Under the pieces are notes generated by a model that ran no database searches, was not told the origin of the DNA, and was given only the letters and a program-made list of their open reading frames with translations. Shown in pieces: positions 40,076-49,502 of a DNA stretch of 64,000 nucleotides (its first letter is position 1; every line of letters begins with the position of its first letter). The position numbers and the translations under genes are program-made. This DNA comes from JBEEJL01 sp043744215 (GTDB lineage Bacteria; Pseudomonadota; Gammaproteobacteria; Burkholderiales; JBEEJL01), in the NCBI GenBank assembly GCA_043744215.1, contig JAYTVC010000049.1:1-64000 (forward strand). The letters run 5' to 3'.

Positions 40076-40197
40076 CGTCATTCCCGCGCAGGCGGGAATC
40101 CAGCAAAATAAAAAATTTTCACATTTTGTTATTGATGTGAAATTTGTACCAATGCTTATTCAAAAACACTGGATTCCCGCCTGCGCGGGAATGACGG
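40076..40197. repeat. Inverted pair of 28-bp GC-rich repeats
   Basis: Arms 40076-40103 and 40170-40197 are perfect inverted copies with the core TTCCCGCGCAGGCGGGAA, itself palindromic. Between them is a nested AT-rich hairpin (AATTTTCACAT with ATGTGAAATT). Degenerate arms of the same family are at 58516-58540 and 58619-58646. The layout of two arms with an AT-rich filler resembles a MITE-like intergenic repeat. Confidence 0.85.
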
Positions 40198-40229
40198 TGA
40201 GTAAAACTTCGTATTTTGCTAATGAAGCA

Positions 40230-40985
40230 TTACGCAATCGTCACGCCCCCATCAGCCACAATCATTTGCCCAGTAATATACGCGCCCGCTTTGCTGGCGA
40301 GGAATACTGCGATGCCGCCAATGTCTTCCGGCTCGCCGATTCTGCGTAGCGGCGTTTTCATTTCGGTGGCTTTGCGCATTTTTTCGTCTTCCCACAACGC
40401 GCGGGCGAAATCGGTTTTCACTAAACCCGGCGCGATGCAGTTGACGCGGATATTCTGCGGCCCCCATTCAACGGCGAGGTTGCGCGCGAGTCCGGCGTCG
40501 GCGGCTTTCGAGATGCCATACACGCCGATGACGGCGTTGCCGTGTAGCGCGGCGATGCTGGAGACGATGATGATGCTGCCATCTTTGCGCGCGGCCATTT
40601 GCGGCGCCACCATGTTGATCAACCAGAAGTTGCTGCGCAAATTGGTGCCCATGACTTTATCGAACGCTTCGTCGCTGACGGACGACATCGGGCCATAGAC
40701 AGGATTGATCGCGGCGTTGCACACCAGTGAATCGATGCGACCCCATTTTTCCATGGTGATATCGACCAGTTTTTGCAATTCTTCTTTGTAGGAAATATTG
40801 CACGGAATGGAGATCGCTTCGTGGCCTTCGTCGTTGATTTGTTTCGCCACTTCGTCGCATATATCTTTTTTGCGGCTGGAGATGACGACTTTGGCGCCTG
40901 CGCGCGCCATTTCTTCGGCGATAGATTTGCCGATGCCGCGTGTGGAGCCGGTGATGAGGGCTACTTTGCCAGTGAGATCAAACAT
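40230..40985 (-). CDS. Short-chain dehydrogenase/reductase (3-ketoacyl-CoA/DHRS4-like)
   Basis: 251 residues. TGSTRGIG (12-19), CNAAINP, Ser in IVSSIAAL and YGISK make a complete SDR active site; EWGPQNIRVNCIAPGLVKT is the usual C-terminal loop. It is NADP-linked by the Arg in VVISSRK. The substrate is unknown; other SDRs in catabolic clusters oxidise 3-hydroxyacyl-CoA or secondary alcohols. AAAGGAAAG precedes the ATG. Confidence 0.9.
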   Translation of the reverse strand: MFDLTGKVALITGSTRGIGKSIAEEMARAGAKVVISSRKKDICDEVAKQINDEGHEAISIPCNISYKEELQKLVDITMEKWGRIDSLVCNAAINPVYGPMSSVSDEAFDKVMGTNLRSNFWLINMVAPQMAARKDGSIIIVSSIAALHGNAVIGVYGISKAADAGLARNLAVEWGPQNIRVNCIAPGLVKTDFARALWEDEKMRKATEMKTPLRRIGEPEDIGGIAVFLASKAGAYITGQMIVADGGVTIA

Positions 40986-41080
40986 GCACTTTCCTTTTGC
41001 GGGAATGAATTTTGAATGGGGATATTGTCACATAGCTGACGTGATGTGACCTACAAAAACTTGCGGGGTAATTTTTTGTT

Positions 41081-41111
41081 GATGGGCACGCTGTCGCTTT
41101 GCCCATCCTAC
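41081..41111 (-). repeat. Single arm of the 31-bp hairpin repeat family
   Basis: GATGGGCACGCTGTCGCTTT then GCCCATCCTAC matches the right arm of 36871-36948 with one change. It stands alone 13 bases after the amidase stop. Confidence 0.8.
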
Positions 41112-41124
41112 AGCTTGATTAAAA

Positions 41125-42582
41125 CTAATATCCCTCCGGCACCTGAAACCCGCCAGTCACTTCAGCCATCAGCCGCGCAAATTCTATTGTCGTATAGTCT
41201 TCCAGATAGGGCCCAATAATCTGGATGCCGACGGGCAAGCCGTTTGATGCTAATCCCGTCGGCGCAACGGTGGCGGGTAAATGTGCCAGTGTGGCGAGGC
41301 TGATCCACGCGAGTTGCTCCCAGTAGGATCGTTTTTCGCCATTGACCAGAATGGTGCGCGCATCCATGTCTTCGCTATGATCGTGGGGAAAGGCGCAGAC
41401 GGGATTGACGGGGCACAGCATCACATCGTATTCGCGGAAAAACAATTCCCATTTGGCGCGAAAATGTTCGCGTTTTTCGTTGGCGCGCAACCAGTCGCGG
41501 TGACGCTGGGTGGCGTTACGCAGCATGCGCGCGTGAGGGCTGTCGTCGTCGGCACGCTGGACATGGGCGTCTTGAATCCACTGCTGAAAAAAACCGTCCG
41601 GTAAACCGGCGGCCATGATCGGTTGTCCCAATCGGTCATAGGTGCGGGAGGCATCCGTCAGAGAAAACCCCGGCCGTGCGCTTTCGTCTACTTGCACGCC
41701 CGCCTTGCGCAATGCGTCGATGGTCTTTTCCAATTGTTTTTTTACCATCGCATCAATGGGAAAATCTTTGTCGTCGAGCCATACGCCCACATTGAATTTT
41801 TTGATGTCAGTGTGGCGCGGCGGCGGCAATTGCAATTTCCACGCGATGGCTTTGTCTTCCAGCGGGCCGGCGGTGATATGGAGTGCCAGCGCCAGGTCTT
41901 CAGCACTTCGCGCCAACGGGCCGACGACTGCGAGATCAGTTTGGCCCAGCGTGCCGGGCGGGCCGGGAATGTGGCCGCGACCGGGAATAATTCCCCAAGT
42001 GGGCTTGTGGCCATACACGCCGCAAAAATGCGCCGGTGTTCTGATGGAGCCGCCAATGTCGCTGCCGAACTCCAACGCAGTGAGTCCGGCTGCGACGGCT
42101 GCGGCGGAGCCGCCCGACGATCCGCCTGGCGTGCGAGAAAGATCCCACGGATTATTTGTCACGCCAAAAATAGTGTTGTAGCTTTGCAAGTCGGAAGCGT
42201 AGGCCGGCACATTGGTTTTGCCCATGATGACTGCACCGGCATTCATTAACCGTTGAATGGCAACGGCCGTATTTTTCGGAACGTGATGTGCATATTCTTT
42301 TGCGCCCGCAGTTGTGCGCAAGCCGGATAATTCAAACGTGTCTTTAATTGTCATCGGCACACCGTGCAGCGGGCCGTCGGCTTTGCCGTTTGCCAGCGCC
42401 GCATCGGCGGCATGGGCAATCGCGCGCGCGCCGTCGGGTTCCAAGCTCACGGCGGCATTCAACGCGGGATTCCATTTTGCGATGCGCGCGAGATAATGTT
42501 CAAGCAATTCGCGGCTGCTAATTTTTTTTTCGCGAATCATGCGCGCGAGTTCGGCAGCAGAATTGAATGCAATATCAGTCAT
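41125..42582 (-). CDS. Amidase signature family hydrolase
   Basis: 485 residues. The Ser-cisSer-Lys triad is visible: Lys80 (VPMTIKDTF), Ser155 (GGSSGGSA) and Ser179 (GSDIGGSIR), with spacing as in malonamidase and fatty acid amide hydrolases. It hydrolyses a linear or aryl amide in the cytoplasm. SDRs flank it on the same strand. Given a GH3 amide synthetase and an N-acyl-amino-acid hydrolase elsewhere in the window, amide turnover is a theme, but no direct link is shown. Confidence 0.92.
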   Translation of the reverse strand: MTDIAFNSAAELARMIREKKISSRELLEHYLARIAKWNPALNAAVSLEPDGARAIAHAADAALANGKADGPLHGVPMTIKDTFELSGLRTTAGAKEYAHHVPKNTAVAIQRLMNAGAVIMGKTNVPAYASDLQSYNTIFGVTNNPWDLSRTPGGSSGGSAAAVAAGLTALEFGSDIGGSIRTPAHFCGVYGHKPTWGIIPGRGHIPGPPGTLGQTDLAVVGPLARSAEDLALALHITAGPLEDKAIAWKLQLPPPRHTDIKKFNVGVWLDDKDFPIDAMVKKQLEKTIDALRKAGVQVDESARPGFSLTDASRTYDRLGQPIMAAGLPDGFFQQWIQDAHVQRADDDSPHARMLRNATQRHRDWLRANEKREHFRAKWELFFREYDVMLCPVNPVCAFPHDHSEDMDARTILVNGEKRSYWEQLAWISLATLAHLPATVAPTGLASNGLPVGIQIIGPYLEDYTTIEFARLMAEVTGGFQVPEGY

Positions 42583-42600
42583 GGCTTGTGTCTCGATTTA

Positions 42601-42632
42601 TTGAAAATAATTGTTTATAATCATATAGTTAC
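42601..42632 (-). repeat. AT-rich intergenic element, copy 7
   Basis: On the minus strand, GTAACTATATGATTATAAAC then AATTATTTTCAA. It starts 2 bases after the SDR stop and ends 18 bases before the amidase start, oriented with both. Confidence 0.75.
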
Positions 42633-42634
42633 AT

Positions 42635-43426
42635 TCAATTCTTTTTTGGCTGCAACGGTGCTGCGCCCAGATGCATTCCGCCATCCACTAAAATGGTTTC
42701 GCCCGTCACTTGCCCTGCGCCTTCCAATAACCATATCGCCACTTTCGCCACGTCATCAGGCGTCGCGGTGCTGTGTAACGGTGTCGAATTGATATATTGC
42801 TGGCGAAATTTTTCATACTTCTCATCGCCCAAACCTTCGCGCAACCAGCGGCCTTCGATGAAGCCGGGGCAGACGGCATTGACGCGAATCTCCGGTCCGA
42901 GCGCGCGTGCGAGAGATTTGGTCATCGTATTCAATGCGCCTTTGGATGCGGAATACGCAACCGACGAACCGTTGCCCATCAAGCCTGCAATCGACGACAT
43001 ATTGACCACTGAGCCGTGTCCTTGCTTGCGCATCGCGTCGGCACAGGCGCGCACCATTTGAAATGCGCCGATCACGTTGACCGAATAAATGTCGATAAAG
43101 TCCTGCGCATCAAGGCCGTCGAGATTGGCATGATCGGTAAATTTGGTTTTGCCCGCGTTGTTGATCAGGCCGTCAATGCGCCCCCATTTATCCAGCGCCG
43201 CTTGCGCGAGTTTGCGGCAATCGGCATCGACAGCGACATTGCCTTGCACGATGAGGGCATCGCCACCCGCCGCTTTCACATCGGTTGCAACTTGTCTGGC
43301 TTCATTTTCGCTTTTGCTGTAATTGATGATCACGCGCGCACCTTTTTTTGTCAGCAACATTGCGCAGGCTGCGCCCACGCCGCTTGAAGAACCGGTGACG
43401 ATGACGACGGCGTTTTTGAGTTCCAT
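42635..43426 (-). CDS. Short-chain dehydrogenase/reductase (FabG-like)
   Basis: 263 residues. TGSSSGVG (11-18), INNAGKT, Ser in VNMSSIAG and YSASK give a standard SDR; GAGQVTGETILVDGGMHLG is the C-terminal family motif. AAAGGAAATC precedes the ATG. It is the first gene of a minus-strand run with the amidase and is divergent from the acyl-CoA synthetase. Confidence 0.9.
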   Translation of the reverse strand: MELKNAVVIVTGSSSGVGAACAMLLTKKGARVIINYSKSENEARQVATDVKAAGGDALIVQGNVAVDADCRKLAQAALDKWGRIDGLINNAGKTKFTDHANLDGLDAQDFIDIYSVNVIGAFQMVRACADAMRKQGHGSVVNMSSIAGLMGNGSSVAYSASKGALNTMTKSLARALGPEIRVNAVCPGFIEGRWLREGLGDEKYEKFRQQYINSTPLHSTATPDDVAKVAIWLLEGAGQVTGETILVDGGMHLGAAPLQPKKN

Positions 43427-43598
43427 GATTTCCTTTAAATTTATTCCGCAGCGCGGTAGCTTTCATCAGAAGAGAAATGAATGTAAAGGTTTTGTTTAGT
43501 CTGCGCAAATAACTTTATTTACGCGGCAATGGCGTGAAGCTATACTGAATTCATCCAAAAACGAACGACAAGATTCGCCAATACAGAGAAGAGAAAAC

Positions 43599-45266
43599 AT
43601 GAATAAAACATTTCGCCATTTCGATTTCTGGCCAGCGGACGTTCCGCGCCAACTCGCCATTCCGCGCACCACGATTTATTACAACCTGGACGTATCCGCC
43701 AACCGTTATCCTGAACGCGATGCGATCTCGTATTACGGCGCGCGCATGACTTACCGCGAATTGAAAAATCAGGCCGACACGATGGCGGGATTTTTGCAGC
43801 AGCATTGCGGCGTAAAAAAAGGCGACCGCGTGTTGCTCGACATGCAAAACAGCCCGCAATTTGTTATCGCCTATTACGCCATTCTGCGCGCCGATGCTGT
43901 CGTGGTGCCGGTGAACCCGATGAACCTCACGGAAGAATTAAAACATTACGTCAGCGATTCTGGCGCGACGGTGGCAATTTGCGGGCAGGAGCTATTTCCC
44001 CGTGTCGGGCCGTTGCTCGGCCAAGGGCTGAACAAAATCATTGTCGCTAATTACGGCGAATATGTGGCCGATCAAACCGATGCGACGGTGCCCGATTTTA
44101 TCCGCATGGCAACGCAGGATCCGAAAATTCCCGGCGTGACTTTGTGGCGCGATGCGTTGGCAGCGAAGTGCGTTCCCGCGCCTGCGCTCGCGCAATCGGA
44201 CGATTTATGTGCCATGCCCTATACCTCGGGCACCACCGGTAAACCGAAAGGCTGCATGCATACGCATTACACGTTGATGGCAACGGCATCACTGTATCCA
44301 GTGTGGACCCATTCGACACCTGAGGGGGCCGTGCTCGCCGTCGTACCGTTTTTTCACATCACTGGCATGCAGGTGTTAATGAACGCAGTGATTTACGGCG
44401 GCGCAAAAATGGTGATCATGACGCGCTGGGATCGTGAGCTTGCCGCGCACCTGATCGAAAAAGAAAAAGTGACAAGCTGGACGAATATTCCGACTATGGT
44501 GATCGACTTACTCGGCAGCCCCAATGTGAGCCATTTCAATTTTAAAAGTTTGACACATATCGGCGGCGGCGGAGCGGCCATGCCCGAAGCGGTGGCGAAG
44601 AGATTGTTCGAATTGACCGGCCTGCAATACGTCGAAGGTTACGGCCTCACCGAAACCGCCGCGCCGACCCACAGCAATCCACATGGTCGCCCCAAGCGGC
44701 AATGTCTCGGCATTCCCATTCTCAACACCGACGCGCGCGTGGTGAACCCTGATACGCTGCAGGAAGTCGCGCAAGGCGAGGTGGGCGAAATTATTTCGCA
44801 CGGCCCGCAGGTGTTCAAAGGCTATTGGAATAATCCGGATGCGACGAAGAGTTCATTCATTCAACATGACGGAAAATCTTTTTTTCGCACCGGCGATCTG
44901 GGCCGCATCGATGAAGACGGCTACTACTTCATCGTCGATCGCTTGAAGCGCATGATCAATGCATCGGGCTACAAAGTATGGCCGGCGGAAGTCGAATCGA
45001 TGATGTACGCCCATCCCGATATTCAAGAAGCGTGCATCATTGCCGCGCAAGATTCCCATCGCGGCGAAACGGTGAAGGCCGTCGTCGTATTAAAAACTGC
45101 GAGCCAAGGTAAAGTGAAAGAGCAGGACATCATCGACTGGTGCAAAGAAAAAATGGCCGCCTACAAATATCCGCGCATCGTCGAGTTTGCCGACGTGTTG
45201 CCAAAAACCGCAACGGGGAAAGTGCAGTGGCGTTTGTTGCAGGAGAAAGAACGGGAGAAAGCCTGA
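43599..45266 (+). CDS. Acyl-CoA synthetase (AMP-forming)
   Basis: 555 residues. P-loop MPYTSGTTGKPKGCMHTH, YGLTETAAPTH, FRTGDLGRIDEDGYYFIVDR and the catalytic Lys in PKTATGKVQWRLL are all present. It activates a carboxylic acid to its CoA ester by way of an acyl-adenylate; the sequence is of the medium/long-chain or aryl type. It would feed the dehydrogenases, hydratases and thiolase in the window. AGAAGAG precedes the ATG. Confidence 0.93.
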   Translation: MNKTFRHFDFWPADVPRQLAIPRTTIYYNLDVSANRYPERDAISYYGARMTYRELKNQADTMAGFLQQHCGVKKGDRVLLDMQNSPQFVIAYYAILRADAVVVPVNPMNLTEELKHYVSDSGATVAICGQELFPRVGPLLGQGLNKIIVANYGEYVADQTDATVPDFIRMATQDPKIPGVTLWRDALAAKCVPAPALAQSDDLCAMPYTSGTTGKPKGCMHTHYTLMATASLYPVWTHSTPEGAVLAVVPFFHITGMQVLMNAVIYGGAKMVIMTRWDRELAAHLIEKEKVTSWTNIPTMVIDLLGSPNVSHFNFKSLTHIGGGGAAMPEAVAKRLFELTGLQYVEGYGLTETAAPTHSNPHGRPKRQCLGIPILNTDARVVNPDTLQEVAQGEVGEIISHGPQVFKGYWNNPDATKSSFIQHDGKSFFRTGDLGRIDEDGYYFIVDRLKRMINASGYKVWPAEVESMMYAHPDIQEACIIAAQDSHRGETVKAVVVLKTASQGKVKEQDIIDWCKEKMAAYKYPRIVEFADVLPKTATGKVQWRLLQEKEREKA

Positions 45267-45288
45267 TTTACATAATCAGGAAACGTAG

Positions 45289-45325
45289 GTCAGGTTGCGG
45301 CGCGGCTTTTGCGCCGTTACCTGAC
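45289..45325 (+). repeat. Hairpin repeat, GTCAGGT family, copy 1
   Basis: GTCAGGTTGCGGCGC pairs with GCGCCGTTACCTGAC (45311-45325) 22 bases after the acyl-CoA synthetase stop. A run of T follows at 45330. It can serve as a terminator and is repeated at 46634-46671. Confidence 0.75.
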
Positions 45326-45545
45326 AGCTTTTTGTATGAATGTCGGATCGTGTTGTGTAGGCTACAAAACTCCGCGATTCCCGCGTTGGCGGGAACCCGG
45401 CGGCGCAAGCATGTCGATGAATGGCCCAGTTGCATGATAATGATTGGCTGTTGAATTCCCGCTTCCGCTCCCCATATATTTTTTGCAATGAGTGGTGCGG
45501 GTGAGACGTCCGCGCCTGACTAAATAAATTCAAGAGGCCATAACA

Positions 45546-46625
45546 ATGCAAAATAACCTGCCGCAAACCAAACCCCTCACTTCTTTGCAAAACGCCGCGC
45601 GGATTTTTTCTGGCGCGGCTTTGTTACTTTTGGGCGGCTGGCTGCTACATGGATTTGTCATCGCGCTGGCATGGGCCGTGGTGATTGCCATTGCCACATG
45701 GCCGACCTACCAGAAATTTTCCCAACGCCTGTCGCAGAAATCAGGTCACGTTCTTGCGCCGACTTTGTTCACCTTGTTTGTCGGCGCGGTACTGATTATT
45801 CCGCTCGCTTATGCGGCAATCCAAATTACCCACGAATCAAAATTAGTGATGGCGTGGGCGAGCAGTGTACAAAACACGGGTGTTGCCGTGCCCGACTGGG
45901 TGGCGCGCATTCCCGCCGTTGGCGCGCGCGTGGCGGAATGGTGGCAACAAAATCTGAGTGATCCGGCCGCCGCAAAAGAATTGCTCGGGCAAATCGAGCC
46001 AGGCAAAGTAGTAGAGTGGACTAAAACTTTCGGCGTGCAGGTGTTACATCGTAGCGCGATGTTGGGTTTCACGTTGCTGACATTATTCTTTCTCTACCAG
46101 CACGGCCAGACACTGGCGCGGCAAATATCCCATGTAGCGCGCAGCGCGTTGGGCGACGCAGGCGCACGATACGGTGAGCACACGGCATCGGCGGTGCAGG
46201 CCACTGTGAATGGTTTGGTGCTCGTAGGTTTGGGCGAGGGTGTGCTGCTCGGCATCGCCTATGCGGTATGTGGCTTGCCCCACGCAGCCATGCTCGGCGC
46301 GCTGACAGGAATATTGGCGATGATTCCTTTTGCTGCACCGGTTATTTTTGGTGGCGCAGCACTGGTGTTGTTTGCGCAGGGGAGTGTGACGGCCGCGATT
46401 GGTCTCGCGGTGTTTGGCGGTGTAGTGTTATTCATCGCCGACCACTTCATCCGCCCCGCGCTCATCGGGGGTGCGGCGCGCTTGCCGTTTTTGTGGGTAC
46501 TGTTAGGCATTCTCGGTGGATTGGAAACTTTGGGACTGATCGGATTATTTCTCGGCCCGGCCATCATGGCGGCGCTGATTTCGTTGTGGCGGGATAGTGT
46601 GAGCGGTGAAGTAAACGCGAAATAG
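45546..46625 (+). CDS. AI-2E family membrane permease (YdiK-like)
   Basis: 359 residues with about eight membrane helices. LLHGFVIALAWAVVIAIATWP and the C-terminal GLIGLFLGPAIMAALISLW are typical of the AI-2E transporter (PF01594) superfamily. Despite the name, members are mostly uncharacterised permeases or Na/H antiporters, so no signalling role is implied. It has its own ribosome site (AGAGG). The gap 45326-45545 holds one more small hairpin (TTCCCGCGTTGGCGGGAA) and nothing else recognised. Confidence 0.88.
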   Translation: MQNNLPQTKPLTSLQNAARIFSGAALLLLGGWLLHGFVIALAWAVVIAIATWPTYQKFSQRLSQKSGHVLAPTLFTLFVGAVLIIPLAYAAIQITHESKLVMAWASSVQNTGVAVPDWVARIPAVGARVAEWWQQNLSDPAAAKELLGQIEPGKVVEWTKTFGVQVLHRSAMLGFTLLTLFFLYQHGQTLARQISHVARSALGDAGARYGEHTASAVQATVNGLVLVGLGEGVLLGIAYAVCGLPHAAMLGALTGILAMIPFAAPVIFGGAALVLFAQGSVTAAIGLAVFGGVVLFIADHFIRPALIGGAARLPFLWVLLGILGGLETLGLIGLFLGPAIMAALISLWRDSVSGEVNAK

Positions 46626-46633
46626 GAACGTAG

Positions 46634-46757
46634 GTCAGGTTGCGGCGCGGTTTTTTGCGACGTTACCTGACAGAGCACATAAGGAAAGTCAGGTAGCCTT
46701 TCGGCAACCTGACCTACACATTTCAAGTGCTGCGTCGGCAAAGGATTGCCGACCTAC
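46634..46757 (+). repeat. Cluster of three hairpin repeats
   Basis: Three hairpins lie in a row: GTCAGGT...ACCTGAC (46634-46671, as at 45289), GTCAGGTAGCC/GGCAACCTGAC (46688-46712) and GTCGGCAAAGGATTGCCGAC (46735-46754). They follow the permease stop by 8 bases. Confidence 0.75.
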
Positions 46758-46847
46758 AAAATCACAAATCATAAATCACAAATCACAAATCACAAATCAC
46801 AAATCACAAATCACAAATCACAAATCACAAATCACAAATCACAAATC
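46757..46847 (+). repeat. Tandem heptamer array, about 12 units of CAAATCA
   Basis: A 7-bp unit, CAAATCA, is repeated about twelve times with one or two variants at the left end. The last partial unit ends at the GST stop codon. There are no spacers, so it is not a CRISPR. It is a likely slippage site with strain-to-strain length changes. Confidence 0.95.
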
Positions 46848-47449
46848 TACGCCGGCATCTCGATGTAATCCGCCTGCACTTTCACCCGCGCCATCCACGC
46901 ATTGATTGACGGATACGCCGCCAAATCAAATCCGCCCTCGTGCGCCACATGGGTGTAAGCATAGAGGCAGATATCTGCGATGGTGTAGCGGCTGCCGACA
47001 AAAAACTTGTTGGCGCTTAAATGTTTTTCCATCACGCCCAGCGCCTCATAGCCCGGCGCCATTTTACTGTCCAGCCTGGCCCGCTGTTCTGGCGGATTAC
47101 CCAAATACAATTTGATATAGCGCGCCGTCGCAATATTTGGCTCGTGGCTGTATTGCTCAAAAAACAGCCATTGCAACACCTGGGCACGCTGGAATTTATC
47201 GTTAGGCAAAAATGGTGTGCCATCGGCGAGATAAAATAAAATCGCGTTCGATTCGGGCAAATATTGGCCGGGTGAAATTTCCAGTAGAGGAATTCTGCCG
47301 TTAAAATTTCTTGCCAGAAACTCCGGCGTGCGCGATTCGTTATGGGTGATATCGACTTTGATGAATGCATATTGCTGGCGCAATTGCGACAACAGCAACG
47401 CCACTTTGAAGCAGTTACCGGATTTCAAATCGCCGTAAAGTTTGAACAT
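46847..47449 (-). CDS. Glutathione S-transferase
   Basis: 200 residues from ATG 47449, giving the normal N terminus MFKLYGDLKSGNCFKVALLL (Ser/Cys in the catalytic loop); a longer start at 47509 adds an implausible tail. The N-terminal thioredoxin fold has GRIPLLEISPG and LPESNAILFYL (the cis-Pro and Ser-x-Ala/Glu-Ser glutathione site); FVGSRYTIADICLYAYTH is the C-terminal domain motif. It would conjugate or reduce electrophiles with glutathione. The stop codon touches the heptamer array. Confidence 0.9.
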   Translation of the reverse strand: MFKLYGDLKSGNCFKVALLLSQLRQQYAFIKVDITHNESRTPEFLARNFNGRIPLLEISPGQYLPESNAILFYLADGTPFLPNDKFQRAQVLQWLFFEQYSHEPNIATARYIKLYLGNPPEQRARLDSKMAPGYEALGVMEKHLSANKFFVGSRYTIADICLYAYTHVAHEGGFDLAAYPSINAWMARVKVQADYIEMPA

Positions 47450-47479
47450 AGGCGTTGTCAAAATAAAATGATTCCACGA

Positions 47480-47566
47480 GTAGGATAGGCAAAGCGATAG
47501 CGTGCCCATGATGATTTAAAACATTTGATGGGCACAACCGCGAAAGGCACGCGGGCTTTGCCCATC
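47480..47566. repeat. Degraded copy of the 31-bp hairpin repeat
   Basis: GTAGGATAGGCAAAGCGATA then GCGTGCCCAT matches the left arm of 36871-36948; the right arm is interrupted by an extra segment (ACAACCGCGAAAGGCACG). It lies just upstream of the GST gene. Confidence 0.75.
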
Positions 47567-47579
47567 TCACATAGTATTA

Positions 47580-47609
47580 TAATATATTCAATGTAATCAA
47601 ATGGTTAGC
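47580..47609 (-). repeat. AT-rich intergenic element, copy 8
   Basis: On the minus strand, GCTAACCATTTGATTACATT then GAATATATTA. The TGA within it is the stop codon of the quinone oxidoreductase gene. Confidence 0.65.
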
Positions 47610-48571
47610 ACAATTTTCCCTATGGCCTTACGATTCATCAAATCGTTCAGCGCGTCCGCTGCTTTTGCCAGCGGGTACGTTGCCGAGATATGCGGCTTGA
47701 GTTTGCCTTGCATGAACCACATGCCCAACTCGCGCAAACTTGCGGCGTTGTTTTTTGGCTCGCGTTTGGTGAAGTCGCCCCAGAATACGCCGACGATGGA
47801 GCAGCCTTTTAACAGCGTGAGGTTCAATGGAATCTTAGGAATCTCGCCCGCCGCAAATCCGACCACGAGCAATCGGCCTTTCCACGCCATGCTGCGCAAT
47901 GCAGGCTCGGTGTAGGCGCCGCCGACTGCGTCGTAAATCACATCGACACTTTTACCGTCGGTGATTTCCTTGATGCGCTCGCGTAAATCCTGCGTCGAAT
48001 AATTAATCAGATCATCCGCGCCGTGTTGTTTGCACACCGCGAGTTTATCGTCGGTCGAGGCGGCGGCGATGACTTTTGCGCCCATAATTTTTCCGAGTTC
48101 GACTGCGGCAAGGCCGACGCCGCCCGCTGCGCCGAGTACGAGCAAGGTTTCACCCGGTTGGATTTGCGCGCGGTCTTTCAATGCGTGATGCGATGTGCCG
48201 TAGGTCATGACGAAGGCCGAAGCGATGGGGAAGTCCATGCCATCGGGAATCGGGATCAGGCGCGCGGCGTCGGTAAGCACTTCTTCCGCAAAGCCGCCCC
48301 AGCCGGTAAACGCAATCACGCGGTCGCCAACCTTTACGTTAGCCACGCCTTCGCCGATTTGTTTCACCACACCGGCCACTTCGCCGCCAGGTGAGAAGGG
48401 CAATTCCGGTTTGAACTGATATTTGTTTTGAATAATCAGCGTGTCGGGAAAATTCACCCCACAGGCTTTGACTTCTAATACTACTTTGCCTGCGCTGATC
48501 TGCAATGCGGGGACTTCTTCTAAAACCAGGGTTTCTGGTAATCCGTGCTGTTTGCATAACATAGCTTTCAT
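47597..48571 (-). CDS. NADPH:quinone oxidoreductase, zinc-independent MDR family
   Basis: 324 residues from ATG 48571 (MKAMLCKQHGLPETL), the usual length; an upstream in-frame start at 48673 would add 34 unrelated residues. GVNFPDTLIIQNKYQFKPELPFSPG is the QOR signature region, and VLGAAGGVGLAAVELGK binds NADPH. No structural-zinc Cys set is present. It reduces quinones or enoyl compounds in the cytoplasm. Confidence 0.92.
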   Translation of the reverse strand: MKAMLCKQHGLPETLVLEEVPALQISAGKVVLEVKACGVNFPDTLIIQNKYQFKPELPFSPGGEVAGVVKQIGEGVANVKVGDRVIAFTGWGGFAEEVLTDAARLIPIPDGMDFPIASAFVMTYGTSHHALKDRAQIQPGETLLVLGAAGGVGLAAVELGKIMGAKVIAAASTDDKLAVCKQHGADDLINYSTQDLRERIKEITDGKSVDVIYDAVGGAYTEPALRSMAWKGRLLVVGFAAGEIPKIPLNLTLLKGCSIVGVFWGDFTKREPKNNAASLRELGMWFMQGKLKPHISATYPLAKAADALNDLMNRKAIGKIVLTI

Positions 48572-48852
48572 AAGCGAGGCCTTTAAAAAATTTTTAATAA
48601 TCAAGATGTCAGGTTTTGGTTGCGGTGCAATAGAACAGGTGCCACGAATATATCTCAAACTAAGCAGAAACATTATTTTTGCAAAATGAGTTTAATTCTC
48701 CGGCTTTGCTACTAGACTTAACGAAATAATTTTGTTTCAAACGCGGGTTGTAATTAGCCGATTATTACCTATGGTTATCTGAAGCGTGTAATTATTTTGT
48801 TGCGGTAGCTGCTGTTTTATAAATCAGTCGGACAAATAATCAGGAGGATGTA

Positions 48853-49470
48853 ATGAAGACGATTCCGATTTTTAATTTTACTGAATGTGAAGAGCCATCG
48901 GGCGATGTGCCGAAACTCAATCTGCCGCTCACACGCCGCGAATTCCTCAAAGGCAGCGGCGTGCTGATGGGCACTATTGCGGCGGGTAGTATGCTGTCGT
49001 TTCTGGCACCGTCGTCGGTTTGGGCGGTAGAAATGAAAGTGCTTAGCGAAGCGGAAGGCACTGCCGTTTTGAAAATGGCGCAAACCTTGTTTCCGCACAA
49101 AAAGCTTGCTGATGCCGCCTACGCTCTGGTGGTGAAAGACCTGGACGCTGGTGCGGCCAGCGATGCTAAAAGCGCTAGCGCATTGAAAAATGGTGTGGCT
49201 GCATTGAACAAAGCCGCAGGCGGAAATTTTGCCAGCGCGCCGTATGAAAAGCGTCTGGAAATTATTAAAGGTATGGAAGGTGATGCATTTTTTAATGCCG
49301 TGCGCGGTAAATGCGTGACCTCGCTTTACGATAATGACATCGCCTATGTGGCATTCGGTTACCCGGGCAGCTCCTGGGACAAAGGCGGCTATATCACCCG
49401 CGGCTTCCAGGACCTTAAATGGCTGCCGGAACCGTCGCCGGAGGAAAGTCCTAAGCCGTACATGGGTTGA
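48853..49470 (+). CDS. Tat-exported gluconate 2-dehydrogenase subunit 3-like protein
   Basis: 205 residues. A twin-arginine signal is clear: LTRREFLKGSGVLMG then a hydrophobic segment ending VWA. The mature part (FPHKKLADAAYALVVKDLD) is the small-subunit family of FAD-dependent membrane dehydrogenases (PF13618-like). It would carry the folded partner flavoprotein to the periplasm by hitch-hiking, since the GMC protein has no signal of its own. AGGAGG precedes the ATG. The 281-base gap before it shows no clear gene. Confidence 0.88.
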   Translation: MKTIPIFNFTECEEPSGDVPKLNLPLTRREFLKGSGVLMGTIAAGSMLSFLAPSSVWAVEMKVLSEAEGTAVLKMAQTLFPHKKLADAAYALVVKDLDAGAASDAKSASALKNGVAALNKAAGGNFASAPYEKRLEIIKGMEGDAFFNAVRGKCVTSLYDNDIAYVAFGYPGSSWDKGGYITRGFQDLKWLPEPSPEESPKPYMG

Positions 49471-49502
49471 TTCTAAAAAATACACTTCAGGAGGAATGCA
49501 AA

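Noticed and set aside
45546..46625. Quorum-sensing AI-2 exporter
   Set aside because: The family name is historical; without luxS or lsr genes nearby there is no support for a signalling role.
46757..46847. CRISPR array
   Set aside because: The units are 7 bp, directly joined without spacers, and no cas gene is present.
47450..47509. Longer form of the GST with 20 extra residues
   Set aside because: The extension is coded by a dispersed hairpin repeat; ATG 47449 gives a standard GST N terminus.
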